Position numbers and translations under genes: made by a program | Shown here: positions 31,654-42,200 of the stretch, piece by piece | Numbering within the stretch: position 1 is the first letter of the stretch | How the letters are laid out: the number at the start of each line of letters is the position of its first letter | NCBI GenBank assembly: GCA_001936135.1 | Contig: CP012810.1 | Location: 2,666,001-2,730,000 of the forward strand | DNA length: 64,000 nt | Reading direction: 5' to 3' | From: Saccharomycopsis fibuligera x Saccharomycopsis cf. fibuligera | Lineage: Eukaryota > Ascomycota > Saccharomycetes > Ascoideales > Saccharomycopsidaceae | The notes under the pieces: model-generated | What the model saw: the letters and a program-made list of their open reading frames with translations, nothing else | Databases searched by the model: none | What the model was told of the DNA's origin: nothing

Positions 31654-32164
31654 TGTGAACAGTGGTGGTGGGCGCGTACTCTGCGGTCAGTATTTGGCCA
31701 ATACCTACTAATGGTTGATGATGATTATTTGATTTTGCTTCTGTTTGTTTGTTGGTGATTTGTCTAACTGTCAAGAGGGTGTGTTTTTCCGCAGCACGGC
31801 AGACTTCCCAAACGGGAAGGCGGTCTGAGGTCCGGCACATGATCTTGAAATCACATAATACACGTGATAATATTAGTCAGCCGTAGAAGTGAATCACATG
31901 ACTGATCCGTGCTGCGGAAAAGCGCCCGCTCGTCGGCTTTTGATTGAACTATATGGCAGTCGACAAGAGGACCAGCGCTTACTACTACTATTTCGGCCAC
32001 TATGAGCACACCGTTGCACTAATATTAACTCAATCACCAGTTTAGCGCCCGCTCGGTACCAAACATTCTCGATATATACAGTCCACTCGGACACTCGCAC
32101 TCAGATTCACTCTACATCAAAACCTACAACCACCACCCACAGCGGCTACTCTCTCAATCTGCCA
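31654..32164. promoter_or_regulatory. divergent promoter YIP1 / PSD2
   Basis: A 511-bp shared upstream region that is unusually GC-rich and structured. Two 15-bp inverted arms with CCG-N5-CGG cores (31785-31799 and 31907-31921) bracket a third dyad (TTCCC AAAC GGGAA, 31806-31819) and three E-boxes (CACATG 31837, CACGTG 31861, CACATG 31895). AGCGCCCGCTCG occurs twice (31921-31932 and 32044-32055). CACATG matches the core bound by Ino2/Ino4 in phospholipid genes, which would suit PSD2; CACGTG would suit Cbf1 or Pho4. The dyads resemble zinc-cluster factor sites. Confidence 0.6.
31785..31921. repeat. 15-bp inverted repeat flanking E-box cluster
   Basis: TTTTCCGCAGCACGG at 31785-31799 is the exact reverse complement of CCGTGCTGCGGAAAA at 31907-31921, separated by 107 bp. 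Each arm contains CCG, five bases, CGG, the form bound by dimeric zinc-cluster activators. Confidence 0.85.
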
Positions 32165-35100
32165 ATGCACTTCAGAGCTCGTCCCGCCGTCGACAGCGAC
32201 ACCTTGGTCCTCAAGGTCTCAGTCGTCCAGGTACGTATCGTCCTCCACTCATTGCACTAGTCTTTAGCGCCATGTGGATATTCCTTCCGGATCTATCATC
32301 CTCGGTCTCGCAAATCACCATTACCATTGACTCCCAATACTGACTGTCCATCCACTCTAGGCAAAGAATCTCAGCACCGCAACCGCAAACTCAACTAGAA
32401 AGTTGGTAAGTATCATATTCCTGTCGCCAATTGACGTTTCATGGGTTTCCAATGATGGCAGTTTCACCGCTGTTGCCATAAAGCTACTCAAAACACCAGG
32501 TACAAAATTTATGTTTCCCCAACCATACTAACACGTTGCTCTCTTTTTCTTCAGTTTGCATCTCTAAGCTTCAATGATCAAGCTTACTCAACCGATAGAA
32601 TCAAAACATACATTGACTCTCCAAAGTGGAACCAAAGTGTCAACATTCTCCTCAACAAGTCCGCCATATCTTCCACTTTGGTTGCTACTTGCTGGGACAG
32701 AGATGTCTACGGCGTCAACTACTTGGGCGAAACCAGAATCAACATCATCGATATCCTTGAGAAGTCAGTCAATTCAATAAACGGTAGCAATGTCAATCTC
32801 TCCGAATCAAAATCAAATGTTATAAAAATTGACCCTAAATGGTTCAAGTTGTACTCTTCTCAAGCTCATCACACTTTTGTCAACGGTACTATCCAGCTAG
32901 GCTTTCAACTCTACGGCCGCAAGAAAAAAGGCCTTAAGGCTATACTTTCCAAGTCCAAGCACCACAAACCTGAAAGTGGAATTGAAAGCGATTCTTATTA
33001 TTCTCTGCATACTGATCTTGCCTACATAAAGAGACCAGCGTCACAAATTGTGCCCAGCACCACATTGTCATCCGCTACCGCTACCGCCACAACAACAGCG
33101 ACAGCAGCAGCAGCAGCAGCAACCGCAACAGCAACATCCGCTGCTGCCGCTTCGCCTCCAGTGAGCTCCCATAGCATTGCCTCATCTGCCAATGTTAGTG
33201 AAAATCCGCTCTCTACGAATGAAATAGTCAACAAGTGGAACACTTGGTCTCAAAACTTGATCTACAGAGAAACAATAAGACCAAATGATCAAGGCTTCTA
33301 TCCCGAAATTGAGCTGGACACCGCCATCAATAAGACCTATAACGTGCAGTACCCTGTTGGCGGCATCTCTAGAGACACCATCAACGACGAAAACGATAAC
33401 AATGCACACCTTGACGCCGATACGTCTCCAGAGCCGGAATCTCACCCTTTTGCCGTTGCCAATCCTATCTCTTTGGATAAACAAGACGTATCGGATTTCT
33501 CCGACTTGTCCGATGTCTCTAGCATGGCTTCCGGTTATTCCAGTGAGTCAAATATGTCTCTTGACAATGCCGGTACTAGTACCACTAACATTAATACCAA
33601 TACAGTTACCAATGCTACTTCTGGTAGCAGAGTTGGGCTTTACGAAACTCACCCTGGGTCAGAAAGTAGTAATCATCTCTTGAGAGGAGCACCCCATTCT
33701 GCCGCCGCAGCTGGTAAAAAATCCAGTCGGAAAAAGCATAAACGGATCAACAAGATTCAAAAATCAGCATACCAGTTCTCGGCTTTCCGTGAAGTGAAGG
33801 GTGTCTTATTTGTGGAAATCATTTCTGCTTCTGGATTACCTCCGTTTAAGAATTTCATTAGAACTGGGTTCGATATGGATCCATTTGTTGTGGTTTCTTT
33901 CGGTAAAAAAACTTTTAGAACTTCATGGCGCAAACATACATTGAACCCGGTTTTCAATGAAAGATTAGCTTTTGAGGTGCTCAATAGCGAAGTGGGCTAT
34001 GACATGCAATTTAGTATTTTGGATAAAGATAATTTCACCTTTCATGACAGTGTCGCTAGCCTTTCTATATCGGTGGAAGATATAATCAACATGAGCTTGA
34101 ACTTTATTGACCCAAACACAAACGCAACTGCCGCTGCCGCCACTGAAAATGACAAAAACAGCAGCAGCAACAACAACAACAGCAACAGCAACAACGAGAC
34201 TAGCAACAGCAACAGTTCATCTGAGTCTGTGTCCCAGCTACCCTCGGAAATGCCTTCAAGAATTGATCTCTCTGAGGAAGCCGAAGCAGCAGCTAAGCGC
34301 AAAGCAGTGCGTAGTGGGCTCTTACGAAAAAAAATCAAACCTCAAAAGCTTTTATCTCCAGATCAAGAAGAAAAATTTGTGAAATACGAATTGCCATTAG
34401 AGATCTCAGATCGCAGTAAATACAAGGACAAGTATGAACCAGTTTTGAAAATCAAGGCCAGATTTGAGCCATATGAAAAGCTAAGACAAGAATTTTGGCG
34501 TCATTTACTCAAAAGTTACGACGTCAATGACGATAATCAGTTCAGTGATCTTGAACTCAGTGCATTTTTTGACTTTTTAGGCTCAACATTATCAGAGCAG
34601 ACCATCAAGAATTTTTTTGGCAAGTATAACAAAAATCCGGATTCAGATTCTTTAAACGTGGAAGAAGTAATTACTTGTCTTGAAGAACTTATTCAAAAGA
34701 AGGATAAAATAAAATACGCTAAAGCTTACGGAGACTCTGCATTATCATTATCATCATCAGCCAAACAACAGGCAGCGGCAGCGGAAGTGGATGGCGATAT
34801 TATCAAAATTGACCAGTGTCCGGTTTGTGGTAAAAGTCGTCTTTCCAAAAAAGATGATTTAGACATCATCACTCATGTTGCAGTTTGCGTTAGTAAGGAT
34901 TGGAGCAGTGTTGATCGATTAATCACTTCTGCTTATGTTTCTCCAAGCTATGCCACAAAGAGATGGTATTCTAAAGTGCTTATACAACTTGGGTATGGTA
35001 AAGTTGGTCTAGGTAAAAATAATGCTAATATATTGGTTCAAGATCGTACAACAGGGATCATTGTCGAAGAAAAAATGATCTCATATGTTCGTATTGGTAT

Positions 35101-36124
35101 TCGTTTACTCTATCGTGGCACCAGTGCAGTGCAGAAAAAGCAAGCTAAAAGACTTTTGAAAAATATGTCCATCAAACGTGGCAAGTACGATGACAGTTCG
35201 AAATCCAAAAAGGATATTCCACCATTCATCAAATACTTCAAGATTGACATGAATGAATGCATTAAATCCAATGCTAATGATTATGCTACATTCAACGAAT
35301 TCTTTTACCGTCAATTGAAACCAAATGCTAGACCAGTTGAAGCTTTAGATAACCCAAAAATCATCACCTCAGCCGCTGATTGTCGTTGTACTGCATTCAA
35401 CAACATCAAACTGGCTACGGAAATTTGGATCAAGGGAAGTGGGTTCACAATCACTAAACTTTTTGCTAACAAGCATCCCCAATTACTCCCAAAATTCGCT
35501 AATGATTGCTCAGTATGTATATTTAGATTAGCCCCTCAGGACTATCACCGTTTCCATTCCCCCGTTGATGGTGTCATTGGGAAACCACAATTTATTGATG
35601 GTCAATACTATACCGTCAACCCAATGGCTATTAGATCTCAACTTGACGTTTTTGGCGAAAATGTGCGTTGCATCTTGCCCATTGAGACCACCACTTTCGG
35701 CACAGTGGTGGTTGTTCCCGTTGGGGCAATGATGGTGGGCTCCACTGTGCTCACGGTACAAGAAGGCCAGGAAGTGAAAAAGGGTGACGAATTAGGATAC
35801 TTCAAATTCGGAGGCTCCACTTTACTTTTGCTATTCCAGCCAAATCGCGTATATTTCGATTCCGACTTGGTTGATAACTCCAACAGTGGAATTGAAACTT
35901 TGGTTAAAGTTGGTACATCGGTGGGTCATGCAGTTGATGAAGACGAATTAGCAAGAGAGAAACGGAAATTTGATCAAGAACCAGAACATGTGAAATTAAA
36001 AATTATTAGAACAATTACTGGTGGTGGTGCAATGGCTGATGCTAGTTTGAAAGATTATGGAAAGTTGGCTTGGGAAGCGGCAAATTTGAAATTTGGTTGG
36101 GGTGAAGATAAGGACCTTGATTGA
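32165..36124 (+). CDS. PSD2: phosphatidylserine decarboxylase 2 (three exons)
   Basis: Psd2 converts phosphatidylserine to phosphatidylethanolamine in Golgi/endosome membranes. Exons are 32165-32230, 32361-32405 and 32555-36124, giving 1226 residues (S. cerevisiae 1138). A C2 domain starts near residue 13; the spliced sequence reads LVLKVSVVQAKNLSTATANS across both introns. After a Ser/Ala/Asn-rich linker a second C2 domain lies at about 447-560 (DMDPFVVVSFGKKTFRT). An EF-hand (DVNDDNQFSDLE) is near 693. The catalytic domain has FHSPVDGVIGKP near 1036 and the self-processing motif FGGST near 1123, where cleavage between Gly and Ser yields the pyruvoyl cofactor. The C2 domains and GGST motif distinguish Psd2 from mitochondrial Psd1. 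Confidence 0.97.
32231..32360 (+). other. first intron of PSD2
   Basis: 130 nt, donor GTACGT, variant branch point TACTGAC at 32338-32344 and acceptor CTAG. It is phase 0 and lies 22 codons after the start, inside the first C2 domain. Confidence 0.88.
32406..32554 (+). other. second intron of PSD2
   Basis: 149 nt, donor GTAAGT, perfect TACTAAC at 32526-32532, a pyrimidine tract and acceptor TTCAG. It is phase 0; the exon between the two introns is only 45 nt. Confidence 0.93.
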
Positions 36125-36299
36125 TTTTCGACTCGATCATATTGTATCGTCATTCATGTTTTTTATTTTTAGTTTTTTCTTCCTTTTAAATGCTTTTTAG
36201 TGTTATTGTTTGGTTTTGCTTTTTCGATTTCACGGTGCGTTGTTTACTTAGTTTATATCATTCTCTTTAAATTTGGTTTCTCGCTAGATATTCAAATTT

Positions 36300-36337
<38 letters not shown>

Positions 36338-36999
36338 TTGTTGTTGTTGTTTTTGTTGTTCTTGTTCTTGTTCTTGTTGCACAGCCTTGTTCATGTTACC
36401 ATTTTGTTAATCTAGTTTGTCCATTTTCGTTCTTTTCTATCATTTGCTTTTTTCATGTTTGTTTTCGGTGCAGTCGCTCGAATCAACGCTGTTTTTTTTT
36501 TTTTTTTTTTTTTTCATTTTATTTGCTTTGTGGTTTTTCAAATCATTTCATATTATTTCAGCTCATAATTTTAAACATTGTAAGGGTTTTTGTAATTGCA
36601 AACTTTACAATCTTTCCTTAAATTATATAATTTCTCTCTACATAATGTCTCGTTGCAATTAGGCTAGCCACTAACACAGTTTCAGACGTTCTTTACAATT
36701 ACATCGCCAACAACATGTTGTAGATCGCCGAAAATAACCGACGTCCACTAACAATGCCTTTTTTTTTTTTTTTTTTTGGTTTTTTTTGTTTTTTATCACT
36801 ACACGATAACATGCCAAAAAATTTCAGCTATCTTATGATAAAAGTTAATCGAATATCATGGTGTTGTGCAACTTATGAATATATTTAACAGAAGACCTTA
36901 AAGTTAACAACTATAATGACAATAATTATAATTATTCAAAAAAAGAAGAAAGAAAACAAAACAAAACAAAACAAAATTCAAACCACGACCTTTTTTAAT
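36125..36999. other. convergent intergenic region PSD2 / JNM1
   Basis: About 875 bp of very T-rich DNA between two 3' ends, with T32 at 36305-36336 followed by (TTG)n/(TTCTTG)n, a T run at about 36491-36514 and another at about 36760-36777. No gene is supported; open frames are Phe-rich translations of the T runs. Confidence 0.65.
36305..36336. repeat. 32-base T run
   Basis: Uninterrupted T32, continued by GTT and CTTGTT repeats, about 180 bp beyond the PSD2 stop codon. Confidence 0.95.
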
Positions 37000-38692
37000 T
37001 TATTGTTTCAACTTCTCTACCTGTTGTTCAATATCATTTACCCATGCTTCGATCTCCACTTTGCTCTCACGCAACTCTTTTTCAAACTCGCTCAAGTTCG
37101 AATTAGCCTCTGTTAGCGCGGTATACCACTGTTTAAAATTGGCTTCAATTTCATCAATGATCGTGGTAGCGCTGCTGGATAATTCCATGGTGGATTTGTA
37201 CTCCAAATAGAGAGAATTAAGGCTGCTTAATCTTTTGATTATGGCAATTACGTTGGCATTGGTTATTGAGTTTGGCAAAGTGGAGGAAAAGCCGTCGTTG
37301 ATTTTTGCGTCATCAGTGAGGGATTTGCCACTATTATTAATGTTGTTGTAGCTATTGCGGTCATCATTTGGTAACATCTTGTTGTATAATGCGTTATAGA
37401 GCTTATTAATCTTTTCAGCTTCTACCAGATCAACAACTGTACCATTTTTTGATTTAGATTTGGAAGCTGCTCCTGGGGCAGAGGCCAAAGCAGAAGATGC
37501 ACCAGCTGATGATGGAGCAGAATCCAGTATGCTGCTGCCAAAGGTATTGTAATTGTTCAAGTAGAATGACTGATTTGCTGAGAGTTTCTTATTATTTAGT
37601 ATTATGTCTTTATTAATGGATTCCATTTTGCCCAAAAGTGCTCTTATTAACTCTTTGTTGCCAACGAGTTCTTGTTTCATGTTATTACTGCTGTTACTAC
37701 CGCTGCTTTGTGAATCACCACCATCATTGCTGCCGCCACTACTGTTGCTTGACCTTAGACCATGAACCCCGTTGTCAAGATTCACCAAAAGCTTGAATTT
37801 TCTGTTCATATCATTGATCAATGATTCAATATTTTGTAAGCCGTGACTGCTATTGCTAGATGTTGACAAATTTAGTATATCAATATTATCATTGTATCCA
37901 ATAAGGCTTTCAAGTTTGAATATCCTTTCTTCTAAGCTCTGAACTTCTTCGGGGCTCACTAGATCATGAATTGTAGCTGGTTGAGTTTCGGCAACATTTT
38001 TAGATGGTGCCGTTTTTGTTTCATCAATACTCAATATTGTCGGCTGGTACTTCTTCAATTGCTTGTTGTTGCTGCTGGTGTGTGTTGACGCAGCTGATGT
38101 TTGTTGAACACCATTGAGCACAGACAATAATTCCTCAACCTCTTTCCCATCAATATCATTAACTGGCTGAATCCTGTCCTCTTTGCCTTTCAAACTATCC
38201 TCACTTTCCTTCAATAGTCTCAACTCTTCAAGCTCCTGTTTTATCCTCTTCAACTTCATTTCATAGGTTTCTTCGACGCTAAAAATCTCATAGCTATGCT
38301 CATCCTTATTTTTCACAATGCTATCAGAGAAATTAACATTTTGAGTGCCTCTTATAAAATTCCTTTCAAATTTTTGCCTAGAATCTTTCAAAAACGCCTG
38401 GATCTGCGTGGCGTCAATGTCTTCTTTTGCGTTCAGTGTTTCTGCTGCTCCTGTTATTGTCGTTATGGAGTCGAACTCAGCATTGGCGTCATGTATTGTG
38501 TTTACTGAGATCACATTCTCGTCACTGGATTCGACATCAGAGGTCTCGAAGACGTCTTGTCCCGATGGATCCTATTTAGGAGATCATGTTAGTTTAGGAT
38601 GATTCATGTATTATACACGGGACATGCTTGAGTTTATTAAGCTCGTCTAAACTTACAATATCATATATGTCTAACTCATTAACAGCACTCAT
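37000..38692 (-). CDS. JNM1: dynactin p50/dynamitin subunit (two exons)
   Basis: Jnm1 is the yeast dynamitin of the dynactin complex, needed for dynein-dependent nuclear migration into the bud. Exon 1 is 38657-38692 (12 codons, MSAVNELDIYDI), the intron 38572-38656 and exon 2 37000-38571, giving 535 residues (S. cerevisiae 373). Across the junction it reads DIYDIDPSGQDVFETSDVES, which matches the dynamitin N-terminal motif (DVYETSDL type) known to bind Arp1. The rest is coiled coil: EETYEMKLKRIKQELEELRLLKE, EEVQSLEERIFKLESLIGYND and a C-terminal heptad region ending EKLKQ, with Ser/Asn-rich spacers. The N-terminal motif only becomes visible after splicing. Confidence 0.9.
38572..38656 (-). 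other. spliceosomal intron in JNM1
   Basis: 85 nt on the minus strand, donor GTAAGT, branch point AACTAAC (38588-38594) and acceptor AATAG. It is phase 0. Splicing fuses DIYDI to DPSGQDVFETSD, restoring the dynamitin motif. Confidence 0.92.
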
Positions 38693-39270
38693 CTTTATTT
38701 CTGGTGTTTTGCTGCTTTTCAGTCTTTATCAAAAGCAGCTACGCGCCGTCATGAAAGAAGGATGCTGCTGTTTTGATTCCATTTGTTGCCTTTATTTACC
38801 TTTCCTGACTTTTATTTTTCTTTGCCGCTACAGATCAAAGACCCGAATGTGCGGTATCTGCCACCCTGTTGATGAGGTAGGTGCTTAGGCTATTAAGCTA
38901 ATAGCTTTAGCATTCAGGTCAAAAATAATTTAACTTGACCGCAAGAAACAGACAAAAAGAAGACGTGCTTCAATTTGTACGTTCCAAGAGAAGTATAAAG
39001 GTCAGTGTATATTTATATAAACGAACTAGTCCAAAAATATAATGAAAGTCTAAAAAAATCTAGTAAAAATCCAAAACTTGATCAAAACACAAAGAAACAA
39101 AATAAAACAAAACAAAAAGGAAATAAACCGCCTCACAAAAATATGATTAAAGACAAAACAAATAAAACCTGGGCAGAACCGCAGACATTAAACTAAAACA
39201 AACACATATAAACAAGAAAAACAAAAAAGGAAGGGGAAAAAAAAAATCTTGGATTGCCAGAAGAATGTTA
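38693..39270. other. intergenic: JNM1 promoter and TUS1 3' flank
   Basis: About 580 bp between two minus-strand genes. GGTCAA at 38918 and TTGACC at 38935 form a small inverted repeat. The TUS1-proximal side is A-rich. Nothing else stands out. Confidence 0.4.
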
Positions 39271-42200
39271 TTAAATCAACTCTAAAAGCATTTTGCTATT
39301 CTCGCTCGAATGTGACGCCATAATAACAAGATTATTTTTTCCATTAGTAGCATTTGGAATAAGCTCGAAGTTTTCACCGGTGATAAATGTTTTCGGATAC
39401 ATACTGGAATCATCTTCAGTTATATCAAATACCTCAATAGCAAACTTACTAATCAAAAACAACAAATTGTCTTTTAATATAGCCCCTTCTGCCGTGGTAT
39501 TGAACTCCAATAATTTTACTCTCGATAAAAACCCTCTTTCATTACAAAAAGCAGCAAATGTGCTAAAAACTGTAAGGATCTCTTTTCCGTTGTTTATGCT
39601 AAAGGCGTTTAGGGGCTTCTCAATACATACTCTCTGATCAAGCATTCTAAAAAAATTAGCCTCTTTAGATTGAACATTTGGTAATTTAACCTCAGCAACT
39701 CTAGGTATGATTGTTGGTATTAATTCTGCATCCAACATGAAAAAGCCCTTCTCAGTTTGCATAATGACAGAGCTATTAAAAGTTGACCATCCGTAGCAAT
39801 CCACCGCTAGAAAAAATTTATCAAAGGTGGCATGAGTCTTTAGAGATCGTCTTTTTGGATCCAAACAGAGAACTTTGAATGATTTGTAAGGAGTAGCAGA
39901 AGCGTTAATTTTGACCTTCATGTAAAAAATTGTTAGTTCGTTATCAATAAACCCGGACCCGAAAAGATCAACACTTTGGTTAGAAAGTTTTATTGTAGGT
40001 AATGTGCTAGGGGCACTATGGTAGCAACTGAGAAGATCTTCGCAGGCCACTTGAAGAAACTTCTTATCTGCCAAAATCAATAAAAGTTGTGCTTCTTCAA
40101 TATATTCTAGCTGAGTAATGTTGATGAGCTTATCAATTTGCACCCATGGGTGTTGGTTGGATCTCATGAACAATCCTACTGTGGTGCCTATCAAATAAAA
40201 CACTTTACTTTGATAGACGAAAGATGCCATGGTTAAAATTTTCCGCACATTAGATGGACAAACTGAGTAGTGGATGTAATTGTTACTAGCTTGTATTACT
40301 GGGTAACTTGATGGAAAACTGTAGATTTGGCTCTTAGTATTTGTAGCAAATGGCATTTCTGTCAAAACTGCATTGAAATGGAACATTGACGCTCTTTCAT
40401 CATTGATAGCCTGTTTAGCATTCTTGATGTACCCTATCCACAATGTTCTACTATTAAAAGAGGACATTTTCAAGGTCCAGGAGTTTTTCTGTCCAAGATG
40501 AATAATTCTCAATGAGTCTGTTACTTTTTTATCAGGTTCGTTTCTAGCCACTAATCTTCCCTCTTCTTCAAATTCAGAAGCGTTTGGAATTTCATACCCA
40601 ATGAGTTCAACCGGGATAGGTTTCTCAATAACTTTGAATTGTCTAGTATCCAAATCTAATTCTGTTAAAAAGATACTATTGCTCATCAAGATCAAAAAAT
40701 AAGTGGCGCTGGACCATCGTCCAATTCCAGATTTGCGAAGCACTTTTTCCTTAATATTGATAACAATTTTGCTTGGTTTTAACTCAATGTTGAAATTTGA
40801 TGGTGTTATCTTCCATGCAAAACGTCTAAATAAAGCATGAACCTCAGCAGCGCCTAACCGTTCATTAATTTTATCACAAAAGATACTAATTATTTCTATT
40901 GCTTCATTCAAATTATCCATTTCAGGGTCAGATTGCAAAGTTCGTTTTTTGATATCTTTTAACGAATCTTTATACTGAATCAAATTATAGAAAAAATAAT
41001 TTGATAAAAGCTTGCTAGGAGCTAATGGCACTAGTGGGAAAGTATCTAGCCAATCAATAAAATCTGAATGTTTCTTCATTTTTTCAAAATCAATGAAAAG
41101 TACAGTTTCAGCCAAGCTATCAATATACTCAATATAGCTCACAAAACAGTCCTTTGTCCATGTTCGATACAAGCTGTAGATGCCCAGCTTGATATATTTG
41201 CCCTGCTTAAAAAGAATTTCTTTCATTGGTTCAAACAAATATTTTCGATGTGATTCAAGCAAAGGAATACTAGTGGCAAACATTTTGTAGTATAATAAAT
41301 CTTTCTTTTCTGGATAAACAATCATATCCATATCATTGTTTTCTAAAAATCCTTTACCGATAACATTCACAAGATGGTTGGCTTCAATGAGAAAATCATA
41401 TTGCTTTTTAATCAAGTCATAAATTCTACTTTGAAGTTCAATAACATGTTTATGCAATCCAACCAATTCTTGTCTCTCGATGCTCCACTGCTCAATCCAG
41501 GAGCGCTTTAAAATATTTAGATCTTCAACTTCTGGCGCTGGGATATTGATTGGCTTTTCTGTTTCTTGAGGGCAATATGTAGAGTAGCAATTATGAGCAT
41601 TATACGACAGACCAACATTGACATTATGGTCATTGTATGGGGTAGAATAGCATGGCAGTAAAGAGGTCAATACTCCACTGGGCGTGATAGCTTTCATGTT
41701 GATAGAAACAACCAACATGTCCTCAAAGCTGTTAACATGATTTCTGCGAGCCGTTTCATACTGTGAGTCAATTCTATGGATAAGAGCATGTTCAGCTTTG
41801 AACTCTTCCAATATGACAGAAATGACTTCAAATATCATTATTGATTTCATTTTCGGATAGTAGTATTTTAGCAAAAGTTCCAATGATTTAACCACTTCTT
41901 TTTTACGTATTACTTGATCTTCAAACCATTTTTCAAATTTCAATAACCATTTAAAAATGCCAGATAGTGACCAAACCTCATGACATTGCTTGAAATGATG
42001 CGGTTTGAGAGAACTCGACGAAAAATTTATTATATTAATGGTGTCATCAGAATCGGTTTCCACAGTCTGATCATAATGGTCTAAACTTGCAGTAATTGTT
42101 TCTTCTGGAGAGAGAGCCGAACTTCCTGTGAAAACAGAGGTTGAAGTCTGCGCAGTTTGAGCAGTCTGCACGGAATTTATGGTATGAACAGAATCTGCGC

